Source of the DNA: Lachnospira sp. UBA3212
Lineage (GTDB): Bacteria; Bacillota; Clostridia; Lachnospirales; Lachnospiraceae
Assembly: GCA_002363615.1 (NCBI GenBank)
Contig: DEWK01000006.1
Coordinates: 82,828-146,827 of the forward strand
DNA length: 64,000 bases
Direction of reading: 5' to 3'
Part shown: in pieces, positions 33,919-42,996 of the stretch
Numbering within the stretch: the first letter of the stretch is position 1
Layout of the letters: every line of letters begins with the position of its first letter
Made by a program: the position numbers and the translations under genes
Notes under the pieces: generated by a model
What the model was told of the DNA's origin: nothing
Seen by the model: the letters and a program-made list of their open reading frames with translations, nothing else
The model's database searches: none

Positions 33919-36111
33919 TTACTCTACGCCCCGCTTAAAATGTCCACGGGTACGTTGATTCATTTCTAAAGAAGTCCCCTTCTCTATTGCCTGCATAATA
34001 CGAACCACCTCTTCTTTTCCTTCGAAAAGAAACTCCGCCCGAAGGCTCCCAAGTTTTAACTTGCCGATCCGTTCCTGATCCTCTAAAAGAGACAGAGGCA
34101 GGCTGTTATACATAACATTATAGCAATAATCGCAGACACAAGAAACCGGAAATCGACTATTTTTCCGATCTTTCAGATAAAAATTTTGTCTTTGATGATC
34201 ACACTGATCGGTGGTTTTCATAATACAGTTGGCAGAAACCATGACCACCGGATGACCATAGACAATAAGTTCCCGATCTTTCCCCTCTAGTTTATGAAGT
34301 TCTCCCTCATTTAATTCATACGGCAGGGTCACCATGGAAATATTTGAAAATGACCTTTTAAAAAACTCTACACTCCTGCGATTAAAGGTATAAAGTCCAG
34401 CATCTAAAATCATCCTCCTACTACTCACCTTGGAAAAATAAGCAAGTTCCTCCAAATTTCGAATCAAATATCCATCAAACACTTCCTCAAATTCATTTAC
34501 AAGAGGCTGTAATTTCCTTTTAGCTTCCTGGCGGTAAACGTAAGGAAGTGCCAAAAAGACCTTGACTTTTTCTTTCTTAAGTTCAAATAGTAATTCTTTT
34601 AGCTTAAGCTTCTCTTCCCCAGTTACCAGAACCATGGGACTATCCACATAAACCAAGAGTTTCTTAGGATCCGATTGTTTTATAAAACTTAAAATCCCCT
34701 CAGCCTGCTTATAATCTCGGATCAGGCAAGCATAGTCATGCTTTGGAAATTTCTTTTCCTCTTCTAATTTTGCTTTACTTTCCTTCGTTTTATGAACCTG
34801 ATCTCTTTTAAAATCCCTAAGAATCTCTTCTTCTAACCGGTTGAGAGCATCCCTTCTCATCTGGTTTAAAACTCCATGAGGTAAGAATACATTCCCAAAG
34901 GTTTCCACGGTAAGTTCCTGAAATTCAAAGGGTGTATCCCCGGTTTTTTCAAAGCGTTTTTTGATCTCTTCCCTACTTAAAGGTTGCTTCTTTGCCTCTT
35001 GGCAAACCGGACCCATGACACTGGCATAGTGAACCCCATCGGTAACCGTTAAACAACTTTCAAAATCCAAACCAAAAGAAGCATTCCCGCTAATCGGAAC
35101 CCTAAGTTTTTGCTCCAGATACTTTTCTTTCATTTCCGCAAATAAACGTTCATTTCTTTCACGAAAATCCGGCTTTTTTATGGTTATCATATGCTTTCCA
35201 TTGTGGGTCTCATAGTAAGACTCATGAAAACCATTCCGATTAAATAAATCAAAAAGGATCTTTTGGTCTTTCGGATCAACCTGATAACCTTCCTTCCCAT
35301 AGGTTAAGAAATAATCCAAATATTTTCTATAAATGGACACAACTCCAGCAGTATATTCCGGCTTTTTCATTCGACCTTCAATTTTCAAGGAATAGACTCC
35401 GGACCTAACGATCTCTGGCAAGATTCGAAGAGTATTCATATCCTTGGTTGAAAGGTAATATGCTTCCTTTCCAAGAACCTTCCCTTCCTTTGATAAAACT
35501 TCATAAGGAAGACGACAAGGCTGGGCACATCGGCCCCTATTTCCACTTCTTCCTCCAATCAGACTGCTTAATAAGCACTGACCTGAATAGGAATAACAAA
35601 GTGCTCCATGGACAAAACTTTCAATCTCAATCTTACAATGATCTCGGATTTCCCTGATTTCCTTTAAAGAAAGCTCCCTGGCCGTAACCACTCGGCTGGC
35701 TCCCATTTTTTCCAAAAAAGAAGCCCCTTCCGGTCCGGTAACTGTCATTTGGGTGGAGGCATGAATGGGCAAGTCTGGAAAAAAGGATCGAATCATAGAA
35801 AAAACACCTAGATCCTGAACGATTACAGCATCAAGCCCCTCCTGATAATATGGCATCAGATAAGGGACCAGCTGTTTTTCTAATTCTTCTTCTTTTAAGA
35901 GCGTATTAATTGTTAGATATACTTTTTTTCCTGCCAAATGAGCATACGAAATTCCGCTTCTTAAATCATCCTCCCCTGCATTTTCCGCATATGCTCTAGC
36001 TCCAAATTTACTTCCTCCAATATAGACAGCGTCACAACCTGCATGAATCGCTGCTTTTAAAGTAGAAAGACCACCAGCAGGTGCCAGTAATTCTGCACTC
36101 CACTCCTTCAT
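33919..36111 (-). CDS. U32 family peptidase-like protein (RlhA/YrrO type)
   Basis: 730 residues. The N-terminal U32 domain (about 1-330) has ELLAPAGGLSTLKAAIHAG, DAVIVQD, and the family signature around ESFVHGALCYSYSGQC (about 164-179). Cysteines C172, C179, C195 and C199, with further cysteines near the end (VCDYCYN), fit the four-cysteine iron-sulfur site proposed for this family. A middle DUF3656-like region and second barrel follow. Relatives hydroxylate rRNA or tRNA (RlhA, TrhP) rather than cleave protein. Follows zapA behind a hairpin; its stop is 14 bases before the SEDS gene, so all may be one operon. Confidence 0.85.
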   Translation of the reverse strand: MKEWSAELLAPAGGLSTLKAAIHAGCDAVYIGGSKFGARAYAENAGEDDLRSGISYAHLAGKKVYLTINTLLKEEELEKQLVPYLMPYYQEGLDAVIVQDLGVFSMIRSFFPDLPIHASTQMTVTGPEGASFLEKMGASRVVTARELSLKEIREIRDHCKIEIESFVHGALCYSYSGQCLLSSLIGGRSGNRGRCAQPCRLPYEVLSKEGKVLGKEAYYLSTKDMNTLRILPEIVRSGVYSLKIEGRMKKPEYTAGVVSIYRKYLDYFLTYGKEGYQVDPKDQKILFDLFNRNGFHESYYETHNGKHMITIKKPDFRERNERLFAEMKEKYLEQKLRVPISGNASFGLDFESCLTVTDGVHYASVMGPVCQEAKKQPLSREEIKKRFEKTGDTPFEFQELTVETFGNVFLPHGVLNQMRRDALNRLEEEILRDFKRDQVHKTKESKAKLEEEKKFPKHDYACLIRDYKQAEGILSFIKQSDPKKLLVYVDSPMVLVTGEEKLKLKELLFELKKEKVKVFLALPYVYRQEAKRKLQPLVNEFEEVFDGYLIRNLEELAYFSKVSSRRMILDAGLYTFNRRSVEFFKRSFSNISMVTLPYELNEGELHKLEGKDRELIVYGHPVVMVSANCIMKTTDQCDHQRQNFYLKDRKNSRFPVSCVCDYCYNVMYNSLPLSLLEDQERIGKLKLGSLRAEFLFEGKEEVVRIMQAIEKGTSLEMNQRTRGHFKRGVE

Positions 36112-36150
36112 GCCTTTTTCCTTCCCTGATTTATCTAATACTTGTATGAG

Positions 36151-36178
36151 ATAAAAGCCGAACGGCTAACCGTCCGGC
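36151..36178 (-). terminator. Hairpin/terminator between zapA and the U32 gene
   Basis: GC-rich nine-base stem with one G-U (36157-36165 with 36170-36178) then UUUUAU on the reverse strand, beginning directly at the zapA stop. Short U-tract suggests partial termination. Confidence 0.65.
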
Positions 36179-36179
36179 C

Positions 36180-36578
36180 TTATATCTCGCTTGTTTTTCC
36201 AGCTTCTTCCATCATAATCTGAAGATCTGACATCTCTTGTCTCATTAAATCAATCTCTTTATGAGCCTCTTCAAGTTTAATCTGCATATCGATTAATTCA
36301 TGTTTTACTTCATAAAGCTGCTTGTCTTTCTCATCAATATCTTTTTCTAAAAGATCCGCCTGTTTTTTAGCTTTATAATAATCATCAGCAAGATTCAATT
36401 CCAAAAGCATTCTTTGCATATCAAGACTTAACCGTCGATATCCTTCATTCTTCCGGAATTCATTAATCTTATTGTTAATATGATTCCCTATTTTTTGAAG
36501 ATAGACTTCACTTTCATAACCACTTAAAGTGTAGATTTTCCCATCGATTACTACATCTGTCGCATTCTTAGCAGACAT
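36180..36578 (-). CDS. zapA: Cell division protein ZapA
   Basis: 132 residues. ZapA binds and bundles FtsZ at the division site. The N-terminal domain (about 8-60) has VVIDGKIYTLSGYESEVYLQKI and the rest (about 65-130) is a long coiled coil rich in Glu/Lys, the family layout. AGGAG nine bases before the ATG. Downstream of ruvB with an 83-base gap. Confidence 0.88.
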   Translation of the reverse strand: MSAKNATDVVIDGKIYTLSGYESEVYLQKIGNHINNKINEFRKNEGYRRLSLDMQRMLLELNLADDYYKAKKQADLLEKDIDEKDKQLYEVKHELIDMQIKLEEAHKEIDLMRQEMSDLQIMMEEAGKTSEI

Positions 36579-36661
36579 ATATTCACGCTCCTAGCTGTAT
36601 TATATACAAATTCTCTTACCACATTATAACTGTTTTACAGGCAAATTACAACCAAAAAACA

Positions 36662-37651
36662 CTAGGCCAGTTCTCCTAAATGTTCATAGGCCTTTCTGGT
36701 TGCCACACGACCTCTTGGGGTTCTCATAATAAACCCATTCTGAATCAGATAAGGTTCATACACATCCTCTAAAGTTCCTGGGTCTTCCCCAATAGAAGCC
36801 GCAAGGGTATCCAGTCCTACCGGACCTCCGTCAAACTTCTCCACCATAGTTTCAAGGATGGTTCGATCCCCCTGATCTAACCCGTACTTATCTACCTGTA
36901 GAAGATTTAAGGCAAGCATAGCTACTTCCCCATCAATCTTTCCTCCATACTTAACTTCTGCAAAGTCACGCACCCGTTTTAACAAACGATTGGCCAATCT
37001 GGGAGTTCCTCTAGAACGTCTTGCCAATTCCATGGCACCTGCTTCATCGATTTCTACCTTCATAACCTCAGCAGATCGTAGGATAATCTGTTTTAATTCT
37101 TCAGGCTCATAAAATTCCAGTCTTGCCATTACACCAAAACGGTCTCTTAAAGGTGCAGACAATAGGCCGGCTCTTGTAGTAGCACCTACCAAAGTAAATC
37201 TTGGAAGATCTAGACGAATGGATCTAGCGGTTGCCCCCTTACCAATCATAATATCAATCGCAAAATCTTCCATGGCTGGATATAAAACCTCTTCCACCTG
37301 GCGATTTAATCGATGAATTTCATCTACAAAAAGTACATCCCCTTCTCCTAAATTATTTAAGATTGCTGCAATTTCACCAGGCTTTTCAATGGCCGGGCCG
37401 GAAGTGATTTTTACATTGGTTCCCATCTCATTCGCAATAATACCAGCCAGAGTGGTTTTTCCCAGTCCCGGTGGCCCGTAAAACAAGACATGATCCAGGC
37501 TTTCTTCCCTGCTTTTTGCAGCCTCAATAAAAACCTTTAGATTGTTTTTTACCTTTTCCTGTCCAATATATTCTTTTAATAACTTCGGGCGTAGGGAAAG
37601 TTCGTTTTCAACATCCTCTTCCATCGCCTCTGTTGTAATGACTCTTTTCAA
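36662..37651 (-). CDS. ruvB: Holliday junction branch-migration ATPase RuvB
   Basis: 329 residues. Walker [10 protein letters not shown] (about 60-68), Walker [12 protein letters not shown], sensor region [18 protein letters not shown], and the C-terminal winged helix ending [15 protein letters not shown]. The start is TTG at 37651, nine bases after GAGGAG; the first ATG is nine codons later and would cut the conserved N-terminal segment, so TTG is preferred. 25 bases after ruvA, same operon, likely SOS-controlled from the promoter at 39205-39233. Confidence 0.95.
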   Translation of the reverse strand: MKRVITTEAMEEDVENELSLRPKLLKEYIGQEKVKNNLKVFIEAAKSREESLDHVLFYGPPGLGKTTLAGIIANEMGTNVKITSGPAIEKPGEIAAILNNLGEGDVLFVDEIHRLNRQVEEVLYPAMEDFAIDIMIGKGATARSIRLDLPRFTLVGATTRAGLLSAPLRDRFGVMARLEFYEPEELKQIILRSAEVMKVEIDEAGAMELARRSRGTPRLANRLLKRVRDFAEVKYGGKIDGEVAMLALNLLQVDKYGLDQGDRTILETMVEKFDGGPVGLDTLAASIGEDPGTLEDVYEPYLIQNGFIMRTPRGRVATRKAYEHLGELA

Positions 37652-37676
37652 CTTGATACACTCCTCTTTTAGGGTC

Positions 37677-38282
37677 CTATAACTGCTTTAAGGCAGCCTT
37701 TAATATTTCTTCCGTATCCATATCTTCCAAGCCAGGAATCTTTTTTAGGGCTCTATAGGCTTCTGTTCGTGAATATCCCAGGGCCTGAAGGGCAACTGCA
37801 GCTTCATTCACCGCACCATTTCCATCCTGGTCCATGGATAACTCTGAATGGTCTAAAGTAAAGTCCTCTCCCTCAAGAGTACTGCTTACCTTATCCTTTA
37901 GTTCCAAGCATATTTTCTGAGCGGTTTTAGCCCCAATACCAGGAGCTTTGGAAATAGCCTTATGGTCTCCGGATAATATAGCAAGTCTCAACTGATCGCC
38001 GGATATGCTTCCCAATATAGCCATTCCAGCCTTAGGTCCAACACCGCTGACACTGATTAGTTTTTCAAATAACCCCTTATCCTCTAAGCTTAAAAAACCA
38101 TAAAGATTCATTAAGTCCTCTTTTACCTGAAGATAAGTATATAGTTTCACCTCTTCTCCAATGGAAGAAAGTCTACCTGCTGTAGCACCATTTACAAATA
38201 CCCGGTAGCCCACGCCCCCCACATCAAGAATCACCGAATCACTTAAAACACCTTCGACTCTTCCCTTTAACATCGCGATCAT
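37677..38282 (-). CDS. ruvA: Holliday junction DNA helicase subunit RuvA
   Basis: 201 residues with the start used here. Tetramer that binds the four-way junction. N-terminal OB fold ([12 protein letters not shown], then [21 protein letters not shown] segment seen as [17 protein letters not shown]), two helix-hairpin-helix motifs ([16 protein letters not shown] and [13 protein letters not shown]) and the C-terminal RuvB-binding domain ([15 protein letters not shown]). Upstream in-frame codons to 38333 are rejected: ATG 38282 has AAAGGAG at seven bases. Starts four bases after the RnfD-like gene. Confidence 0.95.
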   Translation of the reverse strand: MIAMLKGRVEGVLSDSVILDVGGVGYRVFVNGATAGRLSSIGEEVKLYTYLQVKEDLMNLYGFLSLEDKGLFEKLISVSGVGPKAGMAILGSISGDQLRLAILSGDHKAISKAPGIGAKTAQKICLELKDKVSSTLEGEDFTLDHSELSMDQDGNGAVNEAAVALQALGYSRTEAYRALKKIPGLEDMDTEEILKAALKQL

Positions 38283-38286
38283 ATTC

Positions 38287-39153
38287 CTACTCCTTTTTTT
38301 CGTCCAAAAAAAGTTTATAATTACAAATTCCAATCAAAAGGCTTGCAATTCCAAAAATCATATAAACCGGCTCATCCAAAGATCCATAGGTACGGAAGAT
38401 CCCAATGGCAAGACCCACTAAGATCGGACAAATCCAATCTAATATCTGGTGATTGATCTTAAAATCCTCATCCGATAAGACAAAAACAGTCAGGAATAGT
38501 AAGCCACCCGAGCAAACCTCTGCAAACAAAAATGACAGGTCTGCGATTCGTCTTGTAGTAAGTCCAATGGCGATTACGAACGCCAGACCAAAAATAATAC
38601 TTCTCTTGATTTTTAAACTATGCTGAAAGAAGAGATATAGGGCAGCCATCCCCAAAGCAATCACACAGGTCTCACCAATGGTTCCTGCTGTAGTCCCAAA
38701 GAAAACATTCTTTACGTTAATCTGATTTCCAATCTTTAAAGATGATAATGAAATCCGATATTGACGATTATTAATAATATAGGTGGTCAGTTCCTTGTTA
38801 AAAAAGATCTGAAGAATCATTCTGGCCCCCAAAGCCGGATGAATCCAGAATCTATTTTCCTTCCAGGTAAAGCTCATAAAAAGTACGGTTAACAAGGCTC
38901 CTAAGGCAACTACCCTAAAGTCTGTGGCAGCCGGCAAGGAATAAGCCAAAAACATTCCCATGTAAACGGCTAAAGAAAGTTCTTTTAAGGACTTCTTCTT
39001 TACCTTTAATACGATTCCATAAAGTAGACATACCACAAGCACCGATAAAAGAATCACCCAAAGTGAACGCTTCCCAAAATAAAAGATACCAAACAGTCCT
39101 GCCGGTACCATGGCTATCATATAGTCAAAACAGTTCCTCTTTCTCTCTTCCAT
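38287..39153 (-). CDS. RnfD/NqrB-like membrane protein
   Basis: 288 residues, about eight to ten helices. It aligns by eye with RnfD along its length: LPAATDFRVVALGALLTVLF, WIHPALGARMIL, GTTAGTIGETCVIALGMAALYLFF (core GTIGET) and a final IRTYG-like FRTYGSLDEPVYMIFGIAS. Normal RnfD is about 310-350 residues and carries FMN on a Thr in an SGAT motif before the GxxGE segment; I do not see that motif, and the TDP motif is SDE. No other rnf gene is nearby. ATG 39153 has AGGAAG; the ORF opens 59 codons earlier but without a site. First gene of the ruvAB operon. Confidence 0.65.
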   Translation of the reverse strand: MEERKRNCFDYMIAMVPAGLFGIFYFGKRSLWVILLSVLVVCLLYGIVLKVKKKSLKELSLAVYMGMFLAYSLPAATDFRVVALGALLTVLFMSFTWKENRFWIHPALGARMILQIFFNKELTTYIINNRQYRISLSSLKIGNQINVKNVFFGTTAGTIGETCVIALGMAALYLFFQHSLKIKRSIIFGLAFVIAIGLTTRRIADLSFLFAEVCSGGLLFLTVFVLSDEDFKINHQILDWICPILVGLAIGIFRTYGSLDEPVYMIFGIASLLIGICNYKLFLDEKKE

Positions 39154-39204
39154 TTTACTTCCTTTCTTTTTATCCCCTAAATTCAGATAAAAACATACTG
39201 AATT

Positions 39205-39233
39205 ATCATACCACAAGAACATTCGTTTGAAAA
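39205..39233 (-). promoter_or_regulatory. Promoter of the RnfD-like/ruvAB operon
   Basis: Reverse strand: TTTTCA, 17-base spacer, TATGAT. The spacer holds a near-match to an SOS box. Confidence 0.55.
39216..39229. promoter_or_regulatory. Probable degenerate SOS box before the ruvAB operon
   Basis: Reverse strand CAAAC-GAAT-GTTCT matches CGAAC-N4-GTTCG at eight of ten positions with the right spacing and lies between -35 and -10. ruvAB is LexA-regulated in Bacillus. Confidence 0.55.
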
Positions 39234-39299
39234 TGATTTTTTGCTTTTTGCACCTTTTCATGATAGGATAAACAAAGAATGAACGTTGAAAGGATTTAT

Positions 39300-40322
39300 A
39301 TGCTAATATACGAAGACACATTTCAAACAAACGTCACCTTTGACTTAAAAAAAATTGCAAAACCGGAAAAAATAGTCTTTTTAGACATTGAAACCACCGG
39401 ATTTTCAGCCAGAACCTCCTATCTTTCTATTCTTGGACTGGCTTACTTAAAAGACCATGTATGGCATTATAAACAGTGGTTTTTAGACGATCCCAATCAA
39501 GAGAAGGATCTTTTAATTGACTTCTTTTCCTTTATGAAGGATTACACTACCATTATAACCTTTAATGGAGACCAATTTGACTTACCCTTTCTTTTACAAA
39601 GGTGTAACCGATACCTCTTGTCCTACGACTTTGACCGGTATCAAACCATCGATTATTACAAACTCCTGTCTCCATATAAAAAAATCATGCACCTTCCAAA
39701 CGCTAAGCAAAAAACCTACGAATTATTTGCAGGGATTGACCGAAAGGACCAATTAGATGGAAGACTTTTGATTCCTATTTACAAAGAATACCTGACTACC
39801 AAGGAAGAGATGGCAAAAAACGTAATCTTGCTTCATAACATGGAAGATATTACCTACTTGGTAACACTTACAAACCTTCTCTCCTACTACGAACTTTTTA
39901 AAGGCAAAAGCATGGACAAGCTAAGTGATGAGGCTATTTATGGAACATACAGGGAAGACAAAAATGAAAACTCCCTAAGTATTCATCTTACTTTTCCCTA
40001 CGAATTTCCAAGAGATTTTTTTCATAGTTTCAAGGGACATCAACTTGTGATTCAAAAAAATCAGGTAACTTTCATTGTCTCCAGCCAAAGCAAAAACTTT
40101 CATCACTATTTTGTAAATTATAAGGACTATTATTATCTTCCCGAAGAAGACTATGCCATTTATAAGGACCTGGCATCTTATGTGCCTGGTGAGCGAAAAG
40201 TAAAGGCAGATCCATATCATTGTTATAGCAATTTTAAGGTAACCAAAGACTTTTTAAATTCTAAAACCACCCTTCGATCTTATGCTAAAAGTTTGATTTC
40301 CTGGATGGTATTAGTATCATAA
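39300..40322 (+). CDS. Ribonuclease H-like (YprB-type) exonuclease domain protein
   Basis: 340 residues. The DEDD exonuclease pattern is visible: FLDIETTG (about 26-33) for the first Asp/Glu pair, ITFNGDQFDLPFL near 90-102 for the second Asp, and HNMEDITYL near 182-190 for the last. Bacillus YprB has this domain plus TPRs; here about 130 C-terminal residues of beta-rich sequence follow and no TPR is seen. Probably a DNA or RNA 3'-5' exonuclease; substrate unknown. ATG at 39300 follows GAAAGGA by five bases; an ATG seven codons earlier has no site. Divergent from the RnfD-like/ruvAB operon. Confidence 0.8.
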   Translation: MLIYEDTFQTNVTFDLKKIAKPEKIVFLDIETTGFSARTSYLSILGLAYLKDHVWHYKQWFLDDPNQEKDLLIDFFSFMKDYTTIITFNGDQFDLPFLLQRCNRYLLSYDFDRYQTIDYYKLLSPYKKIMHLPNAKQKTYELFAGIDRKDQLDGRLLIPIYKEYLTTKEEMAKNVILLHNMEDITYLVTLTNLLSYYELFKGKSMDKLSDEAIYGTYREDKNENSLSIHLTFPYEFPRDFFHSFKGHQLVIQKNQVTFIVSSQSKNFHHYFVNYKDYYYLPEEDYAIYKDLASYVPGERKVKADPYHCYSNFKVTKDFLNSKTTLRSYAKSLISWMVLVS

Positions 40323-40360
40323 AAAACACGAGATGATTTTGGGATCATCTCGTGTTTTTT
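40321..40360. terminator. Bidirectional terminator
   Basis: Perfect 17-base stem (40321-40337 with 40344-40360) with A6/T6 flanks between the converging exonuclease and AICAR formyltransferase genes. Confidence 0.92.
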
Positions 40361-40373
40361 ATACGGTTTAATT

Positions 40374-41552
40374 CTAGTGATGGAATAAACGAAGTCCGGT
40401 AAAGCTTACAACCATGTCGTGGTTATCTGCACATTCAATGACATTATCATCACGAATCGAACCACCCGGTTCAGCAACATACTTAACTCCTGACTTAAAG
40501 GCACGCTCAATATTATCTCCAAATGGGAAGAAAGCATCAGAACCAAGCACTACATCTGTATTCTGGTCTAACCATGCACGCTTCTCTTCAGCGGTAAACA
40601 CTTCCGGTTTCGTCTTAAAGATTGCTTCCCACTTGCCATCTGCAAGTACATCCATGTAATCCTCACCAATGTAAAGGTCAATGGCATTGTCACGGTCTGC
40701 TCTACGAATTCCATCTACAAATGGCAGGTTAAGAACCTTAGGGCACTGACGAAGCCACCAATTATCTGCCTTGCTACCAGCAAGTCTGGTACAGTGAATA
40801 CGAGACTGCTGTCCGGCACCAATACCGATTGCCTGACCATCCTTAACATAGCATACAGAGTTAGACTGGGTATACTTTAATACGATCATAGCGATTGCCA
40901 TATCATCCTTTGCCCAATCAGGAAGTTCCTTATTCTTGGTAACAATATTAGAGAAGAAATTCTCATCAATATTTAAATCATTTCTTCCCTGCTCAAAGGT
41001 AATACCATATACCTGCTTGCGCTCGATCTGATCTGGTACGTAGGAAGGATCAATTTCAATTACATTGTAATTTCCCTTCTTCTTTCCCTTTAAAAGTTCA
41101 AGAGCTTCCGGCTCATAACCAGGAGCGATCACTCCATCTGAAACCTCTCTCATAATAAGTTTTGCAGTAGGAAGATCGCAAACATCAGAAAGGGCAATAA
41201 AATCACCAAAAGAGGACATACGGTCTGCACCTCTTGCTCTTGCATAGGCGTTGGCAAGTGGAGAAAACTCCATATCCATATCATCTACCCAGTAGATTTT
41301 CTTTAATACATCAGACATTGGCTTACCAATTGCGGCACCAGCTGGTGATACATGCTTAAAAGAAGTTGCAGCAGCTGTTCCTGTAGCAGCCTTTAACTCC
41401 TTTACAAGCTGCCATCCATTGAATGCATCCAAGAAATTAATATAACCCGGCTTACCATTCAAAACCTTGATTGGTAACTCTCCTTCTTCCATATAGATTC
41501 TTGATGGCTTCTGATTTGGGTTACAACCATATTTTAATTCTAATTCTTTCAT
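40374..41552 (-). CDS. AICAR formyltransferase, stand-alone
   Basis: 392 residues. Adds formyl from 10-formyl-THF to AICAR in purine synthesis (step 9). In most bacteria this is the C-terminal part of PurH; here there is no IMP cyclohydrolase domain. Catalytic Lys-His is in [13 protein letters not shown] (K70-H71 counting from the upstream GTG). [24 protein letters not shown] and [20 protein letters not shown] (core [11 protein letters not shown]) are family marks. A GTG four codons upstream (41564) is an alternative start; a hairpin (41561-41574) between the AGGAG site and the ATG would bring them to a normal distance. The cyclase activity is supplied by the PurO gene upstream. Confidence 0.9.
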   Translation of the reverse strand: MKELELKYGCNPNQKPSRIYMEEGELPIKVLNGKPGYINFLDAFNGWQLVKELKAATGTAAATSFKHVSPAGAAIGKPMSDVLKKIYWVDDMDMEFSPLANAYARARGADRMSSFGDFIALSDVCDLPTAKLIMREVSDGVIAPGYEPEALELLKGKKKGNYNVIEIDPSYVPDQIERKQVYGITFEQGRNDLNIDENFFSNIVTKNKELPDWAKDDMAIAMIVLKYTQSNSVCYVKDGQAIGIGAGQQSRIHCTRLAGSKADNWWLRQCPKVLNLPFVDGIRRADRDNAIDLYIGEDYMDVLADGKWEAIFKTKPEVFTAEEKRAWLDQNTDVVLGSDAFFPFGDNIERAFKSGVKYVAEPGGSIRDDNVIECADNHDMVVSFTGLRLFHH

Positions 41553-41560
41553 ATCGTCTT

Positions 41561-41574
41561 GCACGAATCCGTGC
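41561..41574 (-). promoter_or_regulatory. Small hairpin between ribosome binding site and start of AICAR formyltransferase
   Basis: Perfect five-base stem GCACG/CGTGC with four-base loop. It lies between AGGAG (41576-41580) and the ATG at 41552, 23 bases apart; folding it leaves an effective gap of nine. Confidence 0.45.
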
Positions 41575-41617
41575 GCTCCTTTCTTTCAACCTAAACTTGT
41601 TCCCTTAGTAGAAATAA

Positions 41618-42331
41618 TTACTCGTTCTTATTTACAATCTTTGTTTCGTATTCACCAGTTTCAATGTTGATATAACGAACAAACAAGGAAACCTTGTTAT
41701 CAGGATCTAAACTTTCCCAAAGTTCCTTGGTATAAGTGTCAATATCATCTGCAATGGTCACTAAGGTTGGCTCTCCCTCATAACTTGGAAGTGGATTCCC
41801 ATCGCCCATATAGGTATGGATGAATCGACCTTCTCCTGCTACCGGATTCTCATAAGAATAGGTGTAACGATTACAATCCGATGGATCTCCATGGTTGCTC
41901 TTTAAGATAGACATTTCATAAGAGAATTTGCCATCCTTTACTCTTAATACACCGGAAATTCTAGGAGTATAGTTAGGAGCATCCGGCTCAAATTCACGAA
42001 TACGAAGTGATTCTTCAAAAGTCTTACCGGCCTTAAGTCCATCATAAACAGTATCTGTCTGGTCACCATTGGTAACGATGGTTGCCTCTCCTAAAACTCG
42101 AACCGGTGCATAAATAATAAGACTTGGATCCTCAAGCTTACTTGGATCAAAAGCCTGAGTACGAATTCCTTCGCCATCCGTTACAAATACACGGTTTCTA
42201 CTGTTTGAACTTCTACCCATGATGAAATAAGCGGTTACTGCCTTGCTTCCATCCTTAGTACGTCCAATGATGATTCCTCTGCCAGGATATGTATTTCCTG
42301 AAAGTTCTTCCTTAATCGATACCTGCTTCAT
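41618..42331 (-). CDS. purO: IMP cyclohydrolase, PurO type
   Basis: 237 residues. Closes FAICAR to IMP, the last step of purine synthesis. The sequence (GNTYPGRGIIIGRTKDG near the start, YFIMGRSSNSRNRVF, DPSLIIYAP, and the C-terminal NKVSLFVRYINIETGEYETKIVN) follows the PurO fold first described in archaea, unrelated to the MGS-like cyclohydrolase domain of PurH. Directly upstream of the stand-alone AICAR formyltransferase (53 bases), so the two replace bifunctional PurH. AGGAGG site. Confidence 0.87.
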   Translation of the reverse strand: MKQVSIKEELSGNTYPGRGIIIGRTKDGSKAVTAYFIMGRSSNSRNRVFVTDGEGIRTQAFDPSKLEDPSLIIYAPVRVLGEATIVTNGDQTDTVYDGLKAGKTFEESLRIREFEPDAPNYTPRISGVLRVKDGKFSYEMSILKSNHGDPSDCNRYTYSYENPVAGEGRFIHTYMGDGNPLPSYEGEPTLVTIADDIDTYTKELWESLDPDNKVSLFVRYINIETGEYETKIVNKNE

Positions 42332-42352
42332 GTATCTACCTCCTAAAATTTG

Positions 42353-42979
42353 TTATGCTTTCTTCTTAGCAGTTTTCTGATAGCCAATGGAAAGACCCAG
42401 ATTTGCCAGAAGGAAAAAACCAAAAATAAAGTAACGAATGTTGTCATTCACAAACTGATAAACATCAAACGGATTGACATTCTCATAATGAATAACCAAT
42501 AAAAATAATGTAGCAATCACATTAACAATTCCGGTAATTACAACGAAAACCGTAAGTCCCTTAGAATAAATATGTACCAGTGATTTTACCGCCTCAAAAA
42601 TTAAGAAAAGTCCTAAACTTCCTAACCAGATTAAGATTTGAACATCGTCAATCCCTTTTATTTGACTGAAATCTGATAAATACTTGTGGATCTCTTCAAT
42701 ATCATGAATAATAAATGCCTCTAAAAGGAGAATCAAGCCGACTCCTCGAAGGACATGAACAAAACGACTATCTACGATTCCACTAAGAGTTACTAAGGCA
42801 GTAACTACCGCTACAATCAAATAGAATTTTAAGTCTGCATCAATTTTCCCATCCCGTAAACGATCGATGAATGTGATGATCAAGCAACCATAGGTGAAGA
42901 TTGTGGCAGCCACAGACCAAAAATGTACATGATCCTCTGCACTTGTGTTAACCGGTTTATTGTTCATATTCTCGTTCAT
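42353..42979 (-). CDS. Membrane protein of unknown function
   Basis: 208 residues with about six helices from residue 22 onward and a short polar N-terminus (MNENMNNKPVNTSAED); the C-terminus is basic (YQKTAKKKA). Family not recognised. It sits between murF (17 bases) and purO (21 bases) on the same strand with good ribosome binding sites, so it is co-transcribed, but neither neighbour suggests a role. Confidence 0.75.
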   Translation of the reverse strand: MNENMNNKPVNTSAEDHVHFWSVAATIFTYGCLIITFIDRLRDGKIDADLKFYLIVAVVTALVTLSGIVDSRFVHVLRGVGLILLLEAFIIHDIEEIHKYLSDFSQIKGIDDVQILIWLGSLGLFLIFEAVKSLVHIYSKGLTVFVVITGIVNVIATLFLLVIHYENVNPFDVYQFVNDNIRYFIFGFFLLANLGLSIGYQKTAKKKA

Positions 42980-42996
42980 ATTAGACCACCTTTCTC

